Of a stretch of 12,662 nt of DNA, positions 7,952-12,662 are shown in pieces. Position numbers and translations under genes: made by a program. Position 1 is the stretch's first letter, and each line of letters starts with the position of its first letter. The notes beneath the pieces are model-generated. The model ran no database searches. It saw only the letters and a list, made by a program, of their open reading frames with translations, and was not told the origin of the DNA. This DNA is from CAZWZG01 sp964638245 (GTDB lineage: Bacteria; Pseudomonadota; Alphaproteobacteria; Rhodobacterales; Rhodobacteraceae). The stretch covers positions 1 through 12,662 of the forward strand of contig CAZWZG010000088.1 in the NCBI GenBank assembly GCA_964638245.1, read 5' to 3'.

Positions 7952-8412
7952 GCGCGGCGGAGCTTCTTATTGCCGCCCGCGCCGCCGGCATTACAGTTAC
8001 GACCGCCGAAAGCTGTACCGGAGGCCTGCTTGCCGGGGCCATAACCACACCGCCCGGCGCATCGGATATCTTTCGCGCAGGCGTCGTCACCTATTCGAAC
8101 GACGCCAAGACAAAGCACTTAGGCGTGTCCGAAGCAACGCTGGACGCGCATGGGGCCGTATCCGAAGAGGTAGCGCGCGAAATGGCCATCGGCGCGCTTG
8201 GCCGCGCAAGCGCGGACCTTGCACTGTCTGTCAGCGGCATCGCTGGACCAGGCGGATCAGAGCACAAACCTGAGGGCCGCGTCTGCTTTGGTTGTGCGAC
8301 CGCTCAAGCTTGCGTCACCCAAACAGTCGATTTCGGCCCCTTGGGGCGAGACGCGGTGCGCGCGGCTTCCGTGGACCACGCGATCGCCCTCGCGCTCGAA
8401 GCCCTGCGCTAG
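7948..8412 (+). CDS. cinA: CinA C-terminal-type nicotinamide-nucleotide amidohydrolase (PncC)
   Basis: Stand-alone CinA C-terminal domain, the family of NMN amidohydrolases (PncC) that turn NMN into nicotinate mononucleotide for NAD recycling. The 154-residue protein shows TTAESCTGGLL (18-28), the GVVTYSNDAKTKHLGV block (45-60), VSEEVAREMA and SGIAGPGGSEHKPEGRVCFG (96-115), all characteristic. It lacks the N-terminal molybdopterin-binding-like domain of long CinA proteins, which is normal for the short form; pncC is an equally good symbol. The ATG at 7948 overlaps the pgpA stop. It is the last gene of the operon and is followed by two hairpins in the convergent gap. Confidence 0.93.
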   Translation: MSAAELLIAARAAGITVTTAESCTGGLLAGAITTPPGASDIFRAGVVTYSNDAKTKHLGVSEATLDAHGAVSEEVAREMAIGALGRASADLALSVSGIAGPGGSEHKPEGRVCFGCATAQACVTQTVDFGPLGRDAVRAASVDHAIALALEALR

Positions 8413-8440
8413 CAGCTTCTTCTTGTTTGAAATACTCGCG
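8413..8440. repeat. Possible Rhodobacterales dispersed intergenic element, 5' part
   Basis: Directly after the cinA stop, the sequence GCTTCTTCTTGTTTGAAATA followed by CTCGCG leads into a purine-rich stretch and a GC-rich hairpin at 8450-8466. From general familiarity with this order, a TTCTTCTT...TTTCAAATACTCC-like block followed by a G-rich hairpin recurs between genes in many Rhodobacteraceae genomes. That recollection is not a search result, and only one copy lies in this window, so the repeat status is inferred. Confidence 0.3.
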
Positions 8441-8449
8441 AAGGGGCAA

Positions 8450-8466
8450 GGGAGGCAGCGCCTCCC
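8450..8466. terminator. GC-rich perfect hairpin between convergent cinA and ratA-family gene
   Basis: GGGAGGC-agc-GCCTCCC is a 7-bp perfect stem with a 3-nt loop. On the plus strand it is followed by AACCC, and on the minus strand by TTGCCCCTTC. Neither is a strong U-tract, so it would be a weak or Rho-assisted terminator, possibly serving both convergent genes. It may also be part of the putative dispersed element beginning at 8413. Confidence 0.45.
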
Positions 8467-8471
8467 AACCC

Positions 8472-8492
8472 GCCCGAAGGGCCGCCCTTTTT
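8472..8492 (+). terminator. Candidate intrinsic terminator of the ispDF-pgpA-cinA operon
   Basis: AAGGG-ccg-CCCTT (8477-8489) forms a short stem whose 3' side runs into five T residues (8488-8492). An overlapping alternative, GCCC-gaa-GGGC, lies at 8472-8482. It sits 60-80 nt after the cinA stop and its T-run overlaps the stop codon of the facing gene at 8491. The stem is short (5 bp), so strength is uncertain. Confidence 0.5.
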
Positions 8493-8934
8493 AGCCGTAA
8501 AGTTCCTTTGCGCGACGCTCGAATGCCCGCACAATCCGCTGCATCGCATCATTGAAGACAAGGCCAATGGCGGTCTGCAACACCATATTGCGAAACTCGA
8601 AATCGACGCTGAAGGCCACCTCGCACCCGCCCTCCGCCGGTGTGAAATACCAATCGGACTCAAGATAACGGAAGGGGCCGTCGATATACTCGGTCCTGAT
8701 ATGATGCGCGCTTTCGTCCAGTGTCACCCGACTTCCAAAGCGTTCGCGAAAGACCTTGAAGGACACCACAAGATCCGCCTCGACGATTTCCTTGGCGCCG
8801 TCGGGTCGTCGCGACCGGATCCGCGCAGCGGCACACCAGGGCAGAAACTTCGGATAGCTTTCGATGTCCGCCACAAGCGCGTACATCTGCTCTGGGGTGT
8901 AGGGCAGCGTTTTCTTTTCAGAATGCGAGGCCAT
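8491..8934 (-). CDS. START-domain protein of the RatA/Coq10 family
   Basis: The 147-residue protein belongs to the polyketide-cyclase/START family that contains mitochondrial Coq10 and E. coli RatA. Visible signatures are YTPEQMYALVADIESYPKFLPWC at the N-terminus, ADLVVSFKVFRERF, a GPFRYLESDWYF block, CEVAFSVDFEF and the long C-terminal helix VFNDAMQRIVRAFERRAKELYG. The fold is a hydrophobic-ligand pocket. Coq10 proteins bind ubiquinone and support respiration; RatA was described as a translation inhibitor acting on 70S assembly. No ratB-like partner lies next to it, so a Coq10-like lipid or quinone role is the better guess, but the sequence alone does not decide. The ATG at 8932-8934 lacks a strong Shine-Dalgarno sequence. 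It diverges from hpt and converges on cinA. Confidence 0.85.
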   Translation of the reverse strand: MASHSEKKTLPYTPEQMYALVADIESYPKFLPWCAAARIRSRRPDGAKEIVEADLVVSFKVFRERFGSRVTLDESAHHIRTEYIDGPFRYLESDWYFTPAEGGCEVAFSVDFEFRNMVLQTAIGLVFNDAMQRIVRAFERRAKELYG

Positions 8935-8950
8935 TTGGTCTTGGGCGGGC

Positions 8951-9003
8951 TTTCGTTGCGTGACAGTCTGGTTTCGGAGCTTTACATAGCAATCGCAACG
9001 AAA
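8951..9003. promoter_or_regulatory. Perfect 10-bp inverted repeat in the ratA-family/hpt divergent region
   Basis: TTTCGTTGCG (8951-8960) and its exact reverse complement CGCAACGAAA (8994-9003) flank 33 bp in the 86-nt region between the two divergent starts. Arm-to-arm distance is 43 bp, about four helical turns. The left arm abuts the candidate hpt -35 element. Symmetry about the shared promoter suggests binding sites for a regulator acting on both genes; a long-looped hairpin in RNA is less likely. The repeat is read directly; the regulatory role is inference. Confidence 0.5.
8960..8988 (+). promoter_or_regulatory. Candidate sigma-70 promoter of hpt
   Basis: GTGACA (8960-8965, five of six matches to TTGACA) and TACATA (8983-8988, a weaker -10) are separated by 17 bp. 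Transcription would start near 8995, leaving a short leader before the GTG at 9021. The promoter lies between the arms of the 8951-9003 inverted repeat. I found no matching pair for the opposite gene. Confidence 0.4.
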
Positions 9004-9020
9004 AGGAAAAGCGCGTCATC

Positions 9021-9557
9021 GTGACCCCTCCTTATGTGATCGATCAAATGATCTCGGCCAAGTCCATTGCGGCGCGTGTCGAAGAGCTGGCTGCAGAGAT
9101 TTCGGCAACCTATGCAGACACTGACAAGCTTGTCGTCGTTGGGCTCCTACGAGGCTCTTTCGTTTTCATCGCTGATCTCGTGCGCGAGTTGGACCTGAAC
9201 GTCGAAGTCGATTTCCTAGAGGCGTCGTCCTATGGCGACGGGATGGAATCCAGCCGCGAAGTGCGCATCCTGAGCGATTTGCGCGGCGAGATTGGCGGGC
9301 GCGATGTCCTGGTTGTCGAAGACATCGTGGACACAGGCTTCACGCTCCACCACGTGATCAATCTTCTGAAAAGCCGTGAGCCAAAACGGCTTGAAACCAT
9401 TGCGCTGCTCGACAAGCCCTCGCGGCGCGAGGTTGACGTCAAAGCGACCTGGACCGGCTTTGAAATCCCGGACGAATTTGTGGTCGGCTATGGCATCGAC
9501 TATGCGCAACGCAATCGCAACCTGCCCTATATCGGCAAGGTTCGGTTCCCGGGCTGA
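9021..9557 (+). CDS. hpt: Hypoxanthine phosphoribosyltransferase
   Basis: Purine salvage enzyme converting hypoxanthine (and usually guanine) plus PRPP to IMP/GMP in the cytosol. The 178-residue protein has the type-I phosphoribosyltransferase fold: GLLRGSFVF (41-49), the flexible-loop SSYGDGMESS segment (69-78), the PRPP motif VVEDIVDTGFTL (98-109), the base-contacting LLDKPSRR (129-136) and the C-terminal FVVGYGIDYAQRNRNLPYIG (153-172). Length is normal. The GTG start at 9021 gives the family-typical PYVIDQMISA N-terminus and has AAGGAAAA about 10 nt upstream; an ATG nine codons further in would trim a conserved stretch. Its stop overlaps the start of a 59-aa membrane protein (TGATG). Confidence 0.95.
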   Translation: MTPPYVIDQMISAKSIAARVEELAAEISATYADTDKLVVVGLLRGSFVFIADLVRELDLNVEVDFLEASSYGDGMESSREVRILSDLRGEIGGRDVLVVEDIVDTGFTLHHVINLLKSREPKRLETIALLDKPSRREVDVKATWTGFEIPDEFVVGYGIDYAQRNRNLPYIGKVRFPG

Positions 9558-9736
9558 TGCGCCTCTTGCACGTTTTGCGGATGGCGAAATGGGCGCGGCG
9601 CCCGCCCTCTGAAAAGCGTGTGAAACTGGTCTTGGCGGTGATTGGCATTTGTCTGGCGCTTTACGCCGTTGAACGGGTTTTCGGCTTTCCGTTCGACCTG
9701 ACACCGGGCGGAAATCCTGGCGGGCGACTTTTCTAA
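9557..9736 (+). CDS. Small single-pass membrane protein coupled to hpt (unknown function)
   Basis: A 59-codon frame whose ATG (9557-9559) shares its A with the hpt TGA stop (TGATG), the geometry of translational reinitiation. The product begins MRLLHVLRMAKWARRPPSEK, strongly basic, followed by one hydrophobic helix at about residues 23-38 (KLVLAVIGICLALYAV) and a Gly/Pro-rich tail ending in GGNPGGRLF. By the positive-inside rule the basic N-terminus would be cytoplasmic and the short tail periplasmic. I do not recognise a family. Support comes from the coupling, the charge/hydrophobicity pattern and its fit exactly between hpt and the next gene. It could still be a non-functional frame, though that is less likely. 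Confidence 0.7.
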   Translation: MRLLHVLRMAKWARRPPSEKRVKLVLAVIGICLALYAVERVFGFPFDLTPGGNPGGRLF

Positions 9737-9811
9737 TTGACGCAGACGTGATGTGCACAAAATTGGTGCTACCCATTGTCGCACTTTGGGCTACCTTTCA
9801 GTCATCTGTCG

Positions 9812-9817
9812 AAGGAG
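9812..9817 (+). promoter_or_regulatory. Ribosome binding site fixing the cytochrome c' start
   Basis: AAGGAG lies 10 nt before the ATG at 9828 and supports that start over in-frame candidates from 9753 onward. The 91-nt gap 9737-9827 begins with TTGACG right at the previous stop codon, but no good -10 follows at 16-18 bp, so I do not call a promoter there. Confidence 0.6.
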
Positions 9818-9827
9818 CCTTACACCG

Positions 9828-10292
9828 ATGAAATTTCCGAAACTCTTTCTAACCGGCTGTGTCACCCTTGCTCTGGCGGGCGCAGTCTGGGCTGGCGGCC
9901 ATGGCGGCAACCCCGCTGTAGACGCGCGAAAAGCCCATATGACGCTCTATCAATTCCACGTAACGACACTGGGCAACATGGCCCGCGGCAACACTGACTA
10001 TAACGCCGAAGCGGCCAGCACGGCGGCAAACGCGATTGTCACGCTGACGACGCTCGACCAGTCGGGCTACTGGGTGCCCGGAACCGACAGCGACAGTGTT
10101 GAAGGCAGCCGTGCCTCCGCAACCCTTTGGGACAACATCCCTGACGCAATCGCCAAAGGCACGGCCACGGCGGAGGCGGCTCAGGTCCTTGCATCCGTCG
10201 CAGGCGATGGCTCCGAAGCGATGGTGGGTGGACTGCAAGAGCTCAACACAGCGTGCACGGCCTGCCACCGCGCATATCGCGTCCGTAGATAA
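9828..10292 (+). CDS. Cytochrome c' (class II, exported)
   Basis: Periplasmic four-helix cytochrome of the c' family, known for binding NO and for protecting against or buffering NO. The 154-residue precursor has a signal peptide (MKFPKLFLTG then a hydrophobic core, cleavage likely after VWA, residue 22). The mature part has RKAHMTLYQF near its N-terminus, the SRASATLWDN segment at about 94-103, and one heme motif close to the C-terminus, C143-T-A-C146-H147, exactly where class II cytochromes carry it. An NTACTACHRAYR ending is typical. The frame is open upstream to 9753 but those 25 residues precede the signal peptide, and the ribosome site favours 9828. The diheme cytochrome gene starts within about 20 nt, suggesting one operon. 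Whether the heme iron is five-coordinate cannot be told from sequence. Confidence 0.88.
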   Translation: MKFPKLFLTGCVTLALAGAVWAGGHGGNPAVDARKAHMTLYQFHVTTLGNMARGNTDYNAEAASTAANAIVTLTTLDQSGYWVPGTDSDSVEGSRASATLWDNIPDAIAKGTATAEAAQVLASVAGDGSEAMVGGLQELNTACTACHRAYRVRR

Positions 10293-10301
10293 GCCCTCGT
10301 G

Positions 10302-10306
10302 GGAGG
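10302..10306 (+). promoter_or_regulatory. Ribosome binding site that decides the diheme cytochrome start
   Basis: GGAGG lies 4 nt upstream of the TTG at 10311 and downstream of the alternative GTG at 10299, which itself has no Shine-Dalgarno sequence. This favours the TTG start, although the spacing is on the short side. Confidence 0.5.
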
Positions 10307-10310
10307 CGTA

Positions 10311-11183
10311 TTGCGCACGATCCTCGTGCTCGCCGTTCTTGCGGCGGGTGCGGGCTGGTTTCTGACAATCCCCGAAACGGTGTCTGAAGATGACGTCGCT
10401 GGTTTGGCCGGCGACCCGGTTGCAGGCGAATCCATCTTCCATGCTGCGGGGTGTGCGTCCTGTCACGCCGCCGAGGGTGCGACGGGTGATGCCAAACTCG
10501 TGCTTGCTGGCGGACGGCGCTTCCCTTCGGATTTCGGGACCTTCATTGCCCCCAACATCTCAAGCGACACGACCCAAGGCGTAGGCGCCTGGAGCGATCT
10601 GGATCTGATAACGGCCATCGTCGAAGGCACATCGCCCGATGGTCAGCACTACTACCCGGCGTTCCCTTACCCGGCTTACGGCAAAGCGGACCTGAGCGAT
10701 GTCGTCGATCTTGTCGCTTACATGCGAACCCTTCCCGCGGACGCGACACCGTCGGTGCCTCATGAGGTCGCGTTTCCATTCAATGTCCGGCGCGGTCTTG
10801 GGCTTTGGAAAATCCTTTATGCAGATCAAGGCTGGGCCCTTGAGGACCCCGCCAGCGATCAGATCGCACGCGGGCGCTACCTGTCCGAAGCGCTGGCCCA
10901 TTGCGGAGACTGCCATACGCCGCGCAACGCGATTGGTGGCCCATTGCTCGATCAATGGTTCCAGGGCGCGCCAGTCCCCGGCAGCGCAACCGACCGCTTC
11001 CCAGCCATCAACGCCGCCGAGCTGCCATGGAGCGAAGGCGACATCGCCTACTACCTCGAAACCGGTTTCACCCCCGATTTCGACAGCGCAGGCGGTCATA
11101 TGGTTGACGTGATCGAGAACATGGCAAAACTGACCGAAGAGGATCGCGCGGCCATCGCCGCCTATGTTCTAGCGATCCCCTGA
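10311..11183 (+). CDS. Membrane-anchored diheme cytochrome c, alcohol-dehydrogenase cytochrome-subunit type
   Basis: Electron-transfer protein with two class I cytochrome c domains. From the TTG start it has 290 residues: an N-terminal hydrophobic segment (about 2-20, RTILVLAVLAAGAGWFLTIP) acting as uncleaved anchor or signal, heme 1 at C48-A-S-C51-H52, and heme 2 at C198-G-D-C201-H202. Possible Met ligands are in AYMRTLP and in GGHMVDVIENM. The segments FGTFIAPNISSD, SPDGQHYYPAFPYPAYGK and HCGDCHTPRN match the cytochrome subunits of membrane-bound alcohol/aldehyde dehydrogenases, which usually have three hemes; here there are two. No dehydrogenase partner lies in the window. The GTG at 10299 would add four residues. 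It follows the cytochrome c' gene closely and ends 16 nt before the next ATG, so co-transcription is likely. Confidence 0.85.
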   Translation: MRTILVLAVLAAGAGWFLTIPETVSEDDVAGLAGDPVAGESIFHAAGCASCHAAEGATGDAKLVLAGGRRFPSDFGTFIAPNISSDTTQGVGAWSDLDLITAIVEGTSPDGQHYYPAFPYPAYGKADLSDVVDLVAYMRTLPADATPSVPHEVAFPFNVRRGLGLWKILYADQGWALEDPASDQIARGRYLSEALAHCGDCHTPRNAIGGPLLDQWFQGAPVPGSATDRFPAINAAELPWSEGDIAYYLETGFTPDFDSAGGHMVDVIENMAKLTEEDRAAIAAYVLAIP

Positions 11184-11190
11184 GGGAGGA
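11184..11190 (+). promoter_or_regulatory. Ribosome binding site fixing the methyltransferase start
   Basis: GGGAGGA lies 9 nt before the ATG at 11200. An in-frame TTG at 11191 directly abuts this site and is therefore too close to be used, so the ATG is chosen. Confidence 0.7.
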
Positions 11191-11199
11191 TTGCACGCA

Positions 11200-12144
11200 A
11201 TGACACCATTTCCAGCCGCCAAAGCCGGTCATGTCTGGTTGACCGAGCCTGGGACCGAAACCGAGATCATGTATCGTGACGGGTTCGAGTTGCCAGAATT
11301 TTCCATGCAGCCGCTTCTGGATCAGCCGGATGCCGTCAACGCGGTGAAGCGGGTCGTCACCGACACGCTGGAGGTTGCCGCGGCACATAAGTTGGGCGCG
11401 ATGCTGCAGGCGTTCGACTACCGTGCCAGTCCGGATTGGGGCGGAAAGCTGGGCTACTCTGCCGAGGAACTCGACAAGCGGACAAAGGACGGGCTGGCCC
11501 TTTTGCGGGGCTGGGCCGATCCCTATCTCGATCGGCTGTCGGGCCTCTATATCCTGAGCGCGATTGGTCCGCGCGGAGATGCTTACGGCACTGGCGGAAC
11601 AATCACGGCGGACGAGGCTGAAGCGTACCACCGCACCCAGCTTCAGACGATCAAGGAAAGTGTCGCCGATGGCGCCATGGCCATGACGTTCAATAACATT
11701 CCGGAGTCCGTCGGACTGGCGCGCGCAGCAAAGTCGCTGGGCGTACCGCTGGCGATTTCCCTGACACTGACGACCGAAGGCGTCCTTCGCTCTGGGCCGA
11801 CGCTGGGTGAGGCGATCGAGTCCATCGACGCTGAAGCAGGCGACGCGAAACCTGACTTCTATATGGTCAATTGTGCCCACCCGACAGAGTTTGAACCATC
11901 ATTGGCCGATGCCGAGTGGATGAAGCGTATCCGAGGTTTCAGGCCAAATGCCGTTGCGATGGATCAGGTCGCGCTGTGCAAGCTGGGCCATATCGAAGAC
12001 GGCGACCCGGTCGAGTTGGGCGGTCAACTTGGCGCGCTCGCCGCGAAGTATCCCTGGATGGACATTTGGGGCGGGTGCTGCGGCACAGGCGCGCCGCATC
12101 TTGAACATATCGCGAAAGAGGTCGGCGCCGCTCGGGCTGCGTGA
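11200..12144 (+). CDS. Homocysteine S-methyltransferase family protein
   Basis: Zinc-dependent TIM-barrel methyltransferase family (BHMT, MmuM, N-terminal domain of MetH), which moves a methyl group to homocysteine to give methionine. In the 314-residue protein the three zinc-ligand cysteines are in place: C225 in MVNCAHP, and C293-C294 in GGCCGTG. LAISLTL (184-190) matches the barrel strand usually reading ISF. The N-terminal motif is unusual: family members normally show a DGGxGTxLE-type sequence, whereas here it reads LTEPGTETEIMYRDGFE (14-30). The methyl donor (betaine, S-methylmethionine, or another compound such as a dimethylsulfonio species) cannot be read from sequence, so no symbol is given. 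No cobalamin-binding domain is present. It follows the diheme cytochrome by 16 nt and its stop directly abuts that of lipA. Confidence 0.85.
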   Translation: MTPFPAAKAGHVWLTEPGTETEIMYRDGFELPEFSMQPLLDQPDAVNAVKRVVTDTLEVAAAHKLGAMLQAFDYRASPDWGGKLGYSAEELDKRTKDGLALLRGWADPYLDRLSGLYILSAIGPRGDAYGTGGTITADEAEAYHRTQLQTIKESVADGAMAMTFNNIPESVGLARAAKSLGVPLAISLTLTTEGVLRSGPTLGEAIESIDAEAGDAKPDFYMVNCAHPTEFEPSLADAEWMKRIRGFRPNAVAMDQVALCKLGHIEDGDPVELGGQLGALAAKYPWMDIWGGCCGTGAPHLEHIAKEVGAARAA

Positions 12145-12662
12145 TCAGCCCAGTTTGGCCAATCGTGCCTCGCGGAGTCGTGCGAAGTCATCGCCTGCGT
12201 GATAGCTCGATCGCGTGAGCGGCGTCGATGACACCATCAGGAACCCTTTGCCGAAGGCGGTCTTCTCGTAGGCCGCGAATTCCTCAGGTGTGACGAACCG
12301 ATCGACCGCATGGTGTTTGGGTGTGGGCTGCAAGTATTGGCCGATGGTCAGGAAATCGATGTCTGCTGCGCGCATATCGTCCATGACCTGAAGGACAGAT
12401 TGGCGATCCTCGCCAAGGCCCACCATGATCCCGGATTTGGTGAAGATCGTTGGATCCAGCTCTTTGACCCGCTGCAACAAGCGCAGCGAATGGAAATATC
12501 GCGCGCCTGGACGTACCTCTGGGTAGAGGCCGGGGACCGTTTCGAGGTTATGGTTGAACACGTCCGGCTTGGCTTCAGCAACGATTTCAAGCACTTCTGG
12601 CGCGCACTTCAGAAAGTCGGGCGTCAGAATCTCGATGGTTGTGTCAGGGGCGCGGTGACGGA
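12145..12662 (-). CDS. lipA: Lipoyl synthase LipA, C-terminal part (cut by window edge)
   Basis: Radical-SAM enzyme that inserts two sulfurs into protein-bound octanoyl groups to make lipoate for 2-oxoacid dehydrogenases and the glycine cleavage system. About 172 C-terminal residues are visible, roughly the last half of a usual 310-320-residue LipA. Signatures are TIEILTPDF, DVFNHNLETVPGLYP, the TKSGIMVGLGE block, LTIGQYLQPT and the C-terminal RSSYHAGDDF, whose serine is the fourth ligand of the auxiliary iron-sulfur cluster in characterised LipA proteins. The two cysteine motifs that bind the clusters lie upstream, outside the window. The stop codon (complement of 12145-12147) is immediately adjacent to the convergent methyltransferase stop. 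Confidence 0.96.
   Translation of the reverse strand, partial: RHRAPDTTIEILTPDFLKCAPEVLEIVAEAKPDVFNHNLETVPGLYPEVRPGARYFHSLRLLQRVKELDPTIFTKSGIMVGLGEDRQSVLQVMDDMRAADIDFLTIGQYLQPTPKHHAVDRFVTPEEFAAYEKTAFGKGFLMVSSTPLTRSSYHAGDDFARLREARLAKLG

Noticed and set aside
9737..9742. TTGACG as a -35 element for the cytochrome c' gene
   Set aside because: No acceptable -10 hexamer follows at 16-18 bp spacing, so a promoter call is not supported.
9753..9760. TGTGCACA palindrome, with a similar TTGTGCAC upstream of dusB
   Set aside because: An 8-bp palindrome with one partial match elsewhere is expected by chance and has no consistent position relative to promoters.
9849..10466. A 205-codon minus-strand open frame across the cytochrome genes
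   Set aside because: It covers the CTACH and CASCH heme motifs read on the plus strand; the antisense translation shows no signal or domain.
11068..11880. A 270-codon open frame on the minus strand
   Set aside because: It is antisense to the diheme cytochrome end and the homocysteine methyltransferase gene, both with clear family motifs; no family features are visible in the antisense product.

Overview
The window looks like a chromosomal housekeeping segment from a Rhodobacterales (Rhodobacter/Roseobacter-type) alphaproteobacterium. The reasons are high GC, the gene order dusB(nifR3)-ntrB-ntrC-ntrY-ntrX, a fused ispDF gene followed by pgpA and a short cinA/pncC gene, a Coq10/RatA START gene next to hpt, and lipA in this company. 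I see no mobile element, CRISPR array, tRNA or rRNA gene. All assignments come from reading motifs; no database search was run.

Left part (1-6149, all minus strand): a nitrogen-control cluster read right to left. It holds dusB (tRNA dihydrouridine synthase), ntrB (cytosolic PAS histidine kinase, joined to dusB by an ATGA overlap), ntrC (response regulator, 2 nt after ntrB), an 85-nt gap with a small perfect hairpin, ntrY (membrane sensor kinase) and the first third of ntrX, cut by the window edge. The most informative detail is that NtrC keeps its phospho-acceptor Asp, Walker A, Walker B and Fis-type HTH but lacks the GAFTGA loop that contacts sigma-54. This is the Rhodobacter-type NtrC that works with sigma-70 RNA polymerase.

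Middle part (6150-9736): a divergent, partly AT-rich intergenic region leads to a tightly coupled plus-strand operon ispDF-pgpA-cinA, with ATGA overlaps at both junctions. It covers isoprenoid precursors, phosphatidylglycerol synthesis and NMN deamidation. The operon ends in a convergent gap holding two hairpins, facing a minus-strand START-domain gene (RatA/Coq10 family). That gene diverges from hpt across an 86-nt region with a perfect 10-bp inverted repeat around a candidate promoter. A 59-aa one-TM protein is translationally coupled (TGATG) to hpt.

Right part (9737-12662): a plus-strand trio of an exported cytochrome c', a membrane-anchored diheme cytochrome c resembling alcohol-dehydrogenase cytochrome subunits, and a zinc-type homocysteine S-methyltransferase-family protein with an atypical N-terminal motif. 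They are closely spaced and could be one transcript. The trio runs head-on into lipA (minus, partial), and the two stop codons share one TGATCA with no spacer. This trio is the least conventional grouping here. The rest is recognisable core metabolism and regulation.
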